Shown here: piece after piece, positions 1-10,400 of the stretch
Layout: each line of letters starts with the position of its first letter
How positions within the stretch are numbered: position 1 is the first letter of the stretch
Origin: Mesorhabditis belari
Lineage: Eukaryota > Nematoda > Chromadorea > Rhabditida > Rhabditidae
Direction of reading: 5' to 3'
DNA length: 64,000 nucleotides
Assembly (NCBI GenBank): GCA_958450365.1
Contig: CAUEEP010000869.1
Coordinates: 124,001 to 188,000, forward strand
The notes under the pieces: generated by a model
Told to the model about the DNA's origin: nothing
Seen by the model: only the letters and a program-made list of their open reading frames with translations
Database searches by the model: none
Position numbers and translations under genes: made by a program

Positions 1-328
1 GCTTTATAGCCTAAATAGTTATCGGGGCTTTATTTCACCTAAACGAAGTACTAGAGGTCAATGCTGATGATGAATGTGTGGTTGAATGAGAGCAATCAGC
101 GCGTAAACCCGAATCCCAGGATGAAGATGAGGATTCGCGGCGGAGAGTCTAGAAAAAACATTTTGATCATTTGAATCAATGATTGAGACAAACAAAAATA
201 GCAAAATATTCTACTCAGATACAAAATCAAATCCAAAACTGATTTCCTTTGACCAGACCTAGATTTAGCTCAAAAACTAGCCAGATCAGGATTGTGGGAC
301 ATTTTATGTCCTCTTGCAATTCGCAATA

Positions 329-475
329 CAACTTTAAGCTTAAATCTCTTGGCTTTAAGCTGTCCAATTTGAATAGTTTTTATACAAATCGACAGAGAAA
401 GACTTGGCGCATCGAATGATATTAAGAATATTGAAATTGGACAGTCCAGCACCAAGAGATTTGAGCTTAAAGTTG
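329..475. repeat. Foldback MITE, copy 1
   Basis: A short palindromic element. It starts CAACTTTAAGCTTAAATCTC and ends with the near inverse, pairing over about 45 bases around a centre of about 55 bases. A second copy lies at 662-808. No coding capacity. The shared inverted ends and the two dispersed copies point to a non-autonomous DNA element. I cannot name the family. Confidence 0.7.
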
Positions 476-661
476 GATTGATAATGGGAAAAGAAGCGGG
501 GTTAAATGTCCGATAATCTGTTTAAAATACCGTTTATTTTACCGTCAGTTTGGGGTACTGTAGCATTGAAAAAAGTACTTAATAACGATTGTTCATTTTA
601 TTATTATAAACCCACTAATTATTGATAAAAGGAACGCCTCGCCCCTTTGCCATTTGCCTAA

Positions 662-808
662 CAACTTTAAGCTTAAATCTCTTGGCTTTAGGCTGTCCAA
701 TTTGAATAGTTTTTATATCAATCGACAGAGAAAGACTTGGTGCATTGAATGATATCAAGAATATTGAAATTGGACAGTCCAACACCGAGATAATGAAGCT
801 TAAAGTTG
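662..808. repeat. Foldback MITE, copy 2
   Basis: Second copy of the roughly 147-base palindromic element at 329-475, same orientation, with scattered substitutions. From 809 to about 1080 I see only word-like imperfect repeats built on GGCCTTGGTCAG and CTAAGCTTAAG, and no gene. Confidence 0.7.
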
Positions 809-2140
809 GGTTGCCGGGCGGGGCGCGGAACAAATGGCCGATAACGCTAGAAGGCCTTGGTCAGCCTTGGTCAGTCAACCTAAGCCTAAGCTTAAGTCAG
901 GCCTTGGCATGGCTCGTTTGTAAACTTGATCCACAAAGAATTCAAGATCCTGACAGAAGCTGGATCTGGCCCTGACAGAACCAAATTTTACTTAGCCTGC
1001 TTATTGGCTAGACTAGAACTGAGCTTGGACTGGTTTACAGGCTCAAGTTGTCCAGCTTTCCGTCCAGTCAAGTCCAGCTTACCCTCTCCTCCGCACGACG
1101 GTGATTCTCAATTTTTGCTCGGCGAGCTTCTTTGGCTTCCTCTCGGCGCTCCCTTTCCTCTCGCTCCTGAAAGACTTGGTTTAGGAAATAGAATATCGAA
1201 AGTAAAGACATATTTACAATATCTGATTATCTGTTTTCTTATCCATTTCTACCTGTCTAAGCATTTCCATCTCGACTTGACACTGATGAGCGCGCTCGTC
1301 AGCAAGGTGTTGATCCCGTCTCTCCCGCTCTTCACGATCAGCTCTCATTTGTTCCAATTGTCGAAAAAATGGAAGTCTTCCATTTCTATAATCTTTTGGC
1401 ATTCATAAATACAAAAATAATCACTTCATAAGGAGCATTTCTTAAATAGAAAGACAAAGAGAGATGGATGAATTCTTTTCAAGTTCTCGATTGTATCAAT
1501 AGAGTTGGTTGCAGAAAATCAATGATCTTTCCCTGCATTTTATTGAAGTCAATTCTAATCTGAAAGCTTTAAAAATTCAGCTTTTATTCTTACCGCATTG
1601 AGTTTTCATTCATCTCTTTCATCATCATGACCATTGGATGCATTGCCCGGTGCCTCTCGGCCTGTTTCTCTTGATCTAAAATGGATCTTTTCCAAAAAAG
1701 AATTGCCCATTTACCCAATTTCTTTTGCATTTCATTGAGCTCATCTTGTGTTTTTCTTTTCTCATCATTGAATTTCCGTTGTGTTTGTTGTTGTTTCGCA
1801 AGGATTCCCTCCATTTTTGCCTTCAATTTCTTCATATTGAGATGCGTGCGTACTGGAGCCTCAAATTCGTCTTCGTGCTTCTAAAATCGAAAAAGTACAG
1901 TATGTTTTCTAAAAGTCATTTATTTAGACAAACTACCGTAATCTTATCCTCAGTTTCCATTCAATTTTTGTATGATTGACTGAGCTTTGTGATTTCTCAT
2001 TGAGATCGGCCGAAGCACGTAATCGCTCGGCTTCTGTTTTACTTTTTTGTCTGGCATAAATTAGTGTTTACATGAATATGGCTCTGCGGTTTACAAGATT
2101 TATGACTTTAACAAGAATTTCTTTACAAAAGCCAAAAGTC

Positions 2141-2214
2141 TTCGCCTAGTCCGGGCTCGAACCAAGCCCAGAAAACTCAGAGTCTAGCGGACTAACCACT
2201 TGGCTACGATGACA
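2141..2214 (-). pseudogene. tRNA-derived sequence
   Basis: On the minus strand, a D-arm-like GTAGCCAAGTGGTTAGTCCG and a T-arm-like GGTTCGAGCCCGG are spaced as in a tRNA. The acceptor ends do not pair and the anticodon stem is poor. It looks like a tRNA pseudogene or SINE head, not a working tRNA. Confidence 0.45.
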
Positions 2215-2989
2215 GATCTTTCAGGGACGCAAAATCGCTTGATACTCGAGTCAAATAATTCGCAACACTCAAAAGCCGGCTTTTTTTGACACAAACAAAT
2301 TTTAAACGGATTTAAATCGAAAATTTGAATCCATTACACAAAAACGACTTAGATATTCGGAATCAGAATTTGCCACAAAATAGACTTCAAAACTCGGTGG
2401 TAAATAAACAACGTTCCCTAGTTAGGCTTTGATATCAAAGAAAAAAACCCACAGCGAAAGCCGACCCAGTCGCTTTGTGATGGTTGTCTCTGATGTGCTC
2501 GACGAGGTTCTGAAGAATGAAGATTGCTTACTCTAATATTACTTTACTATTTCATGAGGCCAATCAAATTATTCTACGATCAACTCACTCTACCTAAGAC
2601 TAGTTTCTCTACTAAACAATCACTCAATGCAAACCTCACTCATCCAAGAAACAAGAAGCAAAATAGCACTACGAGAAATGTTGCACAAAGTCCACACGAT
2701 TTGAATAAGTTCTACATACCTCAGGTTGAGTCAATTGTTCAGATTCTGTCTCAATATCAGCTGGGCTTTCCGAGTGATCCGGTGAAGATGCACTGTGAGA
2801 TGGATGAGTTTCGATCAATTCAACACTTGATCCAATCACTTGGCTTGGGTCCGGGATTTCAGTTGGCTGAGTCGAGACTGGTGCTTTCTAAAGTACAAAG
2901 TAAAGTCTATTTTACATCTTAATCTTCTTAGATCTGAAATCTGACTTTTTGAAGTGATTTAAAAACTAATAGCCTTGTACAAAGTGGAC

Positions 2990-3240
2990 AAACAGATAAG
3001 AAACTTGCTAAAAATGAAAGAATACAGTTAGATTCATAAAATAACCATATAATACTTTATTTAGTAAATGCAATAACATTGTGTATTGTGTTTGTTAGAA
3101 AGATACAATAGTATTGTGTTTGTTATAAAGATAAGACCTGGTTCTCTAAAAGCCCGCAAATCCTCTCCATGGCTCGACCTGGATCGGAGAGTCGACCGAT
3201 CTCAGAAAAGAGAGACTAAAGATTGAAAATGAGCTCAGTT
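2990..3240. other. No gene seen
   Basis: AT-rich sequence with a short direct repeat (TTGTGTTTGTTA plus AAAGATA, near 3080-3130). No convincing exon or RNA gene. Confidence 0.4.
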
Positions 3241-4146
3241 TTTGCCAGTTTACTGTATTTTTAATGGCAATTATCTAATCAATTTTTTGCTTTATTTCTC
3301 AAACTGATTAATGTAATGATCAGATGATTCGACCAACACATTTCCTGTTTCGACGACGCTATTCTTTTTTCTTGCGGCAAGAGAATTGGTAATGAGCTGT
3401 TTTGGCTAGGGAAAAAGGAATAAAGAACTAAAACTGATACCGTAATAAAATAGAAGTAAACTTTAGAATTCAATGAAATTATAGCATATGAAGGTTTCAA
3501 TGAACTTAGCTGAGAATTGTAAGTTTACTGCTAATTGGTTCTGGTTGAATAAATTCAAATGAAAGATTAGAATTGTGAATGAATCTACTAGCTTTTAACA
3601 ATCACGGAGTTCCAATCGGATCTCTACACAAACATGCAAAAAAAGGGAAACGACGACTACGCGACACTCCAATAGACAGTTCATAGTACTGTCGCGTGGT
3701 CATTTTTTTGCTCTTCGTATGCTTGCGTAGAGATCCGGATCCGGACATCCGATCGGATCCTTCTAACCTTTATCTTTTCTTGGAACATTTGGTAGAGCTC
3801 GTCAACTTCTCGATCTTGAAGCTCAGCATCCTAAAAGAAAACTTTCTGACCGAGAAAAAGCTACAATATTTACCGTAAAATTGAACTCGCAGTCATTTTT
3901 GGAGCTGGTGAAACGATTTTCAGACATTCTCTTCAATTCTAGATTCGTTTACAAGTTTTTCAAAGCACAAAATATACAAAAACAACTATTATCCTGTTTA
4001 AAAATGAAATAAAATCAAATTTAAAACTATTTTTCTTTAAATAAAAGAATTTTTTCACTCAAACGATACCAAAAATTGATCGCTTTTGAGAAAGAAAAGA
4101 AGGAATTTTGGATTTTTATGGTGCAACAAAAGTCCAAGACAAACGA

Positions 4147-5567
4147 TTAACAAAACTTTAAAGTTATACAAATTTTACAAATCTTTTTACTAAATTCTGT
4201 TTCAATTAGGAATTTTCGAAAAGAATAAAGCTATTTCAAACTTTAAATGCTATTGCAAAGTCTTTATCGAAAATGATTTATATCGAAAGTTTTGCGTTGC
4301 GAGCAAATGAGTGAGTTTGGAAAGAAAGACGATTGTGAAAGTTTGCGAAAGTTCCAATTTTCATTTGAACATTGAGTAAGAAAATTGTTGGGCAAGGAAG
4401 TTGAATTTTTCTTCTCTTTTCGTAAAAACTCTCTTGCCAAATCAAAAAAAAAAGATGTTGATTTATGAAATTTTTGACAAGAAAACATAGCTATTTTAAA
4501 TTTTTATAGACTTTTTATTTTTATGAATGCATAATCGATTGGATTGCGTTTTTCTTTGAGCTTTTGTGCAAATCCGGATGTTTTTTGTGTTTTCTATTTT
4601 GTTTCCTTTGTATTTTCTTTTCTATCGGCTAATTCGCTTTCTAAAAAGCATCTATTTTAGATAAAATATTGTAATTATAAAGTCAGTTTCCATTCAATTA
4701 GCCAAGATTTTTGTATCATTGAGGGAAAAGGGAATGGTCTGAGCTCAAAGTTCAGAATCGACTGCAAACACAGTTCATAACATAGAAACGTAAATGGCGA
4801 ACAAAATGCCACAAAAATTAGCCGCTAATAGCCACGGAAACGCAAGGAATCTCGCAAAATCGAGATTCAAAACTGGTTTCTTTATAAGGCTTCACTTGCT
4901 GCCAGCCAAAGATGAGCTCGTGGCCTAGTGGATAAAGGCTTCGCTCTGTGAAATGGTGATTCCATTTTTGCCCTCGGGTTCAATTCCACCCAAAATTTTT
5001 TGTTTTTTTTGCGATTCTTGGAACGATTTGGTTTTTAAAGCAAACTAAATTTTAATATGATAACATTTTTGCCTATGGGACGCTCTGCGGTACAAGTTTT
5101 CAACCGGGAAACCGAAAAAATATAGAAAATATATTATAGTTACTTTCAATCACAATTTAAAGCAGATCAATTTCAGAAATGTTCTCAGTTTTCTAGGCAT
5201 TCCAGTACTTACGTCGATGCACACCCAGGGAAAAAAGAAGAAAAAACAAAAAAACAAAAAAATTTTTTACGAAAAGAGAAGAAAAATTCAACTTCCTTGC
5301 CCAACAATTTTCTTACTCAATGTTCAAATGAAAATTGGAACTTTCGCAAACTTTCACAATCGTCTTTCTTTCCAAACTCACTCATTTGCTCGCAACGCAA
5401 AACTTTCGATATAAATCATTTTCGATAACGACTTTGCAATAGCATTTAAAGTTTGAAATAACTTTATTCTTTTAGATTTCTAACTGAATTCCTAACTGAA
5501 TTCCTAATTGAAACAGAATTTAGTAAAAAGATTTGTAAAATTTGAATAACTTTAAAGTTTTGTTACT
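4147..5567. mobile_element. Non-autonomous element with long TIRs
   Basis: Two inverted arms of about 310-330 bases, at roughly 4147-4480 and 5262-5567. The outer ends read TAACAAAACTTTAAAG and its inverse CTTTAAAGTTTTGTTA. The inner 0.8 kb holds a tRNA-like segment (4913-4990) and AT-rich sequence, with no transposase frame. The TIR length suggests a foldback-type DNA element. I could not define a target duplication. Confidence 0.6.
4913..4990 (+). pseudogene. tRNA-like segment inside the TIR element
   Basis: Contains GAGCTCGTGGCCTAGTGGAT (A-box-like) and GGGTTCAATTCCACCC (a B-box-like T arm that pairs). The anticodon arm is not well formed. Probably a tRNA-derived cargo or relic. Confidence 0.4.
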
Positions 5568-5899
5568 ATTTGTTAAGCAGCTTATTGTTTTTGTTTTATA
5601 CTTTAATTTGTATGTAATGTATACGGATAAATCTTATATTCTTGAAAAGTCGAGTCTTATGGGTCGGTAAAAATACCCTACTCTTTTTCTGAAATGTCGA
5701 TTTTGCCGATTTTACAAGATTTCCTTACAAAACATACTGTTGGATGGCAATGGGGCATTACTTTTGTGGACCACTGTATTAAACTCGACGTGTAAAAAGG
5801 ATTACTCGTAGTTACTCGATCAAAAACTTCAATTTTGCCAAACTTTTTCCCAACTTCTAATCAACTTTTTTTTCAGTTTTCTGCTTAAGTTTTCTGCTT

Positions 5900-7428
5900 A
5901 AATTCACATTGTTTTCAATTAGAAAACACGTTGAAAACGTAGACACATTTTAGTGAAATACACTCTATTCTTAAGCGGTGAACCCTATGTAAAATCATGC
6001 GTTTTGTTTCATTTTATCAGGGTAAAAGCATCAGCATGATGAAACGAAAAACGAGACGATGAAACGAATGCGACTGGCACACCAGGACAAGATTCACCGA
6101 CTGATCGATCGATCACCAGTCAAACAGAGCTCATGGTCTATTCTTTGAATGTTTCTCTAACGATTCCCCGAATGTTTCCCCGAAAATCGATCACCAAATC
6201 AAATGATCTAATTCAAATCTGACTATAATTCTTCCTTAGAGCCGTTTTCGTTCTTTCTCAACAACACCCACAACTCAAACAATCTCATTCAAACAAAAGA
6301 ATCAACTCTTTTAAGCTTTTGTTTTCTCTCCAGTGCATACCTACTTTTCACTTTCACAGTAACATTCTTAAAGGGTAACCCCCAAGTCTAACCCCAAAAA
6401 TCTAACCCAAAACCCAATCTACTTTGTACTCTTGTCCGCTTTGTGTTTTGTTTTTAAAAGTTTTCATTGCTTGTTTCTTTATTCTTATAAAATCATTGAT
6501 ATGCAAATGTTTTATTTAAAATCACAAAGAAAAAGTTGCATAGCAAAATTATTTCATGATCCAACTACAGGGTGGCTAATAAGTATTGTCGCGTGCTTGA
6601 ACGCGTGTTACTCCTCGAGGCTTCAAATCTCATGAGTAACGTACCAAAATGTTGCTAAGGGTTTACGGAATCTAAATCTATGCTTGGATTTTCGAGACAA
6701 TCACTGAAAGATTTAATTGCGATTCTTTTGCTTTTCAAAAAAAGTACTTTGCCCGCTGCTCGTTTTTTAAAAGTTTAGTGTAAAATATTTTTTTGAAGGA
6801 TGTTTAGAAGATCAAACTCACAAAAGTAAATGTGATTGTGATATCGGTAAGAACTTTTTCAAAGTCAAAAACGGATTTTTAATATCATATTTGGTTGGCT
6901 TTTAGACACCTGCTTTTTGCTATTTTTAAGAGAGGAAAATTGGGAGCTATTTTTTTTTTTAAATCGTTACTTTGAGCAAAATTCAAAACTATTTCATTAA
7001 GAAAACATTTAAGGCAACATTTTGGCGGAAAATTTAGAAAATTAGCTGAATAAATGAGTAGCTATGAATGAGCTGTATGAGTAGCTTAGAATTCCCTTCA
7101 GCAAAGTACCATTTTTGAAAAGCAAAAGAATTGCAATTTCAGTGATTGTCTCGAAAATCCACGCATAGATTTAGATTCCTTAGACATTTTGGTACGTTAC
7201 TATGAGATTTCAAACTAACCTCGAGGAGTAACACGCGTTCAAGCACGCGACAATACTTATTAGCCACCATGTATAATCAAAAGGATGGGACACTTTTTAA
7301 CAAAAAAAAAATCATAAATGCAAAACTTCCCGAGCGACAAGATTTTGACAAAAATTGGAAGAAATTTTCACATAATTGAGCAACGACTCTCCTCGGGTTG
7401 TGGCGGAGGTAGGTTGAGCCATTTCGGT
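5900..7428. repeat. Left arm of large inverted repeat
   Basis: This stretch and the gene A 3' end after the MULE (10148 to about 10230) recur in reverse complement at about 23780-25432. Shared landmarks are the CAGGGTGGC-ended MITE, a tract starting GGATGGGACACTTTTTAACA, the 3' flank of the CSIM exon, and the CACCGCTTAAGAATAGAGTG tract at the far end. The arm therefore links the 3' ends of genes A and A' as an inverted duplication older than the MULE insertion. Confidence 0.75.
6568..7271. mobile_element. Tc1/mariner-type MITE, copy 1
   Basis: About 704 bp, flanked by TA. The left end is CAGGGTGGCTAATAAGTATT and the right end is its inverse with one change (CATGGTGGC...). Terminal inverted repeats extend inward about 190 bases. 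No transposase. An inverted copy lies at 24072-24776. The same CAGGGTGGCT end starts the transposase-bearing element at 28605. Confidence 0.75.
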
Positions 7429-10400
7429 GGGACCTAGTCAAAATAGCGCGGCCAAAACAGCGACGTTCAAAACAGCGCCATTCAAAACAGCGTCGTTCAA
7501 AACAGCGCCCATACAAAAATAGCGCCGTTCAAAACAGCGCCCATACAAAAATCGCGCCGTTCAAAACAGCGCCGAATTTAAAGATTTTAATGTAGATTAA
7601 CCAATGCTCTTTTGGAGTTTTCCATAAAGGCTTTATTTTCTCGTACATTCTCAAGTAAAATAGTACATAAAAATTTGTTTATTCAAGTAACAAAATGAAA
7701 AAATTAAACAACGCAGTTAACACATATGAATATAACAACATAAAGATTTTAAATGATCGACTGGACTCTTACCCAAAGATCCATTTTGAACCGCAACTTT
7801 TCTTACACGGTGGCCGTGAAGAACTTTCGACGATTGAGGTGAAGATTGAGGTAGAGTCATGTGCCGAGATGTAGCCGCAAGAAGACGTTTTTCGAAGTCT
7901 TGTTGAACATCTAGTAGCTTTTGAGCAACATAGCGAGCAGAACATCGCGAAGTAAGAGCCTAAATCTTTAAACATTAACTAAACATTAAAAACACAAACT
8001 TTCAGTAAAGAATTGTAAGATTCTTGAGACGAGTTGCCAAGTTGTTCGCCACGACAGATTGTATCATACGAGTTCCACGTTTCAATGGAGTGTGTTGGTC
8101 GAATGAAGCGACTATTTTGAACAAATCCAACAAAAGATTTTTCGAAGTACGAATATAAGCCTAATTTTAAAAATTAAATCTATAACAAAGATAAATAACA
8201 AACCTTGTAACTCATTAATAAGGGAGGGAATTTGTTTGAAGGCTTCATCTCGTAGTACACGAAAATATCGCAAGACATCAACAGGTCTTATGAATGCCAG
8301 TGCAAGCAATCCTTTCACGTAGACAAACATATTTGAATCACAATAGATGTCTTGTAGTTTCTTCTCCTAAAAGAATAAATAAATATTAAAAAACCAAAGT
8401 TTAATAACCTTAATTTTGCGAAAGATGGCCTTGAAGAAATGAAAACAACAGAAATGTATGGTTGATGTGTTGCCATAGACTGCCATAAAACCGTTGACAA
8501 TAGCCAGCTCCATATCTAAAATTGTTTTATAAATTTTTCGATGCAAAATAAACAAAAAATAACCTGTTTTAATTTTTGTTGGTGGTGGTAATCCCAATTG
8601 TTTGACCAGACCAAAGACGTCGCTATACGTTTGTGTCAACTTGCTTGACAGGAATGCATATGCACACGGAACGAAAAGATGATCTATCTAAAAACAAAAC
8701 TATAAAACTAACATAACAAAAAAAACCTCAACCCCGATCACCAGAATTTGAGAAAACCCAAAGGGAGCCGCATAAAACGTGCCATCAATACTCCAAATAG
8801 GGTGCTAAAAGTATTTAACTTTTGTTATTAAAGTTGAAAGTCTAAAGAGTTTAATATACCTGAAGTAACATATCGATTCCCCAATCAGTAGCAAAGAATT
8901 TAATTGCGTTGGCGTGTGGAGCTGGGTAGTTTGAGCAGTTATCATATCGTAAGAATAAAACCCCTAAATGTAAATATTTATGAGGCTAACATAACAACAA
9001 CTCACGAAAAGTTCCAGTGACCGGAGCAGGCCAATCTCTATCACCATCGATTTTGACTTGCCGACGAGCCATTTGTTGAATTCCCTTGGTATTGAGATAA
9101 GGCAATAAGTGTGGGCGAGCTCCGAGAACACGTCGTTTAATAATTTCCTTCGTCGGAACTCCAGCAATCCGATCGTTTTTGGCGCCACAGTGTATTCCAC
9201 GTATCTAAAAATATAAACAAGAAACGATAAGTTAAACAAAACAATACCTACCTCTTCTTTTTCTTTCAATGGCAGGCAGGTCATAGCGTGCTCGTTGGTG
9301 ACAGAAAGGACTCCAGTTGCTTCATCTTTATGCATCCTTCCCCGGCAGTTTGTTTTCGTACAACTAAAAGAAAACTTTAAAATGTTCAACGAATATACAA
9401 CCAAACTAGTAAAAAGAAATTACCGATAAGCTGTAGCTACCCCTTTTCGGATTGTTTTGTCCTTCCGATACTCGTGTCCATCTTCATCGTAAAGTAGCAC
9501 TCCACCTTTCTGAGATAGCGACATCCCTAAATTAAAAAAGATGTTGAGATACCAAAATTTTGCAGAAAAGTGTAAAAACTGGCTTAATCAATCTTATTAC
9601 ATTTATTTAAGATCAAAGAAACAAAGTTATTACCTTATACAAGTAGAACTTCTTCGCAAACTATATTGTGTGAAAAATACCTGTGTTTGTCGCTAGCCAC
9701 GCCGAATCACTTGCAAGGAGTCTTCTATTTCTTCAGGCGACGTTCTTTTACCTAAAAAAACAAAAAATTAAGTCCCAAGAACAGAAAAAATAAGAAAAAA
9801 ACGATGAAAAACAAAATGTGTCGCATTGTTTATTTAAAATGGGCCATAAAACCTGATTCTGATGATGAAATAATCTGTCGGTTTGGCAAAACACGCGCAA
9901 GGTGCTTAGAAATGTTTAAAAAATAACAAAAGTTACAAGTTCTGATGAGAAGTATAAAAACATTGGGCTTGAAAAATCTAATCGCAGTCTCTTTCAATTT
10001 GGCGCTATTTTTGTATGGGCGCTATTTTGAACGGCGCGATTTTTGTATGGGCGCTGTTTTGAACGGCGCTATTTTTGTACGGGCGCTGTTTTGAATGGCG
10101 CTGTTTTGAACGTCGCTGTTTTGGTGGCGCTATTTTGACTAGGTCCCATTTCGGTCGGTTGAGCCAGTCGGCCATTTCGGCCTCGTGTGCCTGTCGCTGG
10201 CGTTCCATCACCTCTTCTTGCATCTGGAAATGAGAGTTAAAGTGAAGATTCTATTTTGTGAGGAAAACTACCACAGGAAGGCTAAGCAGAGAATGGGATG
10301 AGTTTAAAAGCTATTTCGTGGAAAAACCTTACCCTAGCCAATTAGGTCAAACGCGGCCGGATCAGGCCCGACCAGGGCCAGTCTCAAGACATCCCTCTGG

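Larger units (their letters stand above)
1083..3830 (-). pseudogene. Scrambled GBP-family gene fragment
   Basis: Minus-strand exons recognisable by homology to genes A' and C: 3830-3768 (contains VDELYQMFQEKI, like A' exon 5), 2887-2720 (56 residues, Ser/Pro/Glu-rich and probably disordered), 2509-2453 (NLVEHIRDNHHKATGSAFA, like the SLVNHVTHNHHAIGSA exon of gene B), 1880-1715, 1675-1594, 1385-1253 and 1166-1083. The last four form the charged coiled coil and match genes B/C in exon length and phase (166 bp; then exons starting in phases 1, 2 and 0). The intron 1714-1676 is only about 39 bp. I find no G domain and no CaaX exon. The order is wrong for the family, because a late-helical exon comes before a mid-domain exon, so this is probably a rearranged relic. 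Splicing around 2450-1990 is unresolved. Confidence 0.5.

Noticed and set aside
2524..2922. 132-codon plus-strand frame
   Set aside because: Antisense to minus-strand exons 2887-2720 and 2509-2453, which have proper splice sites and family homology.
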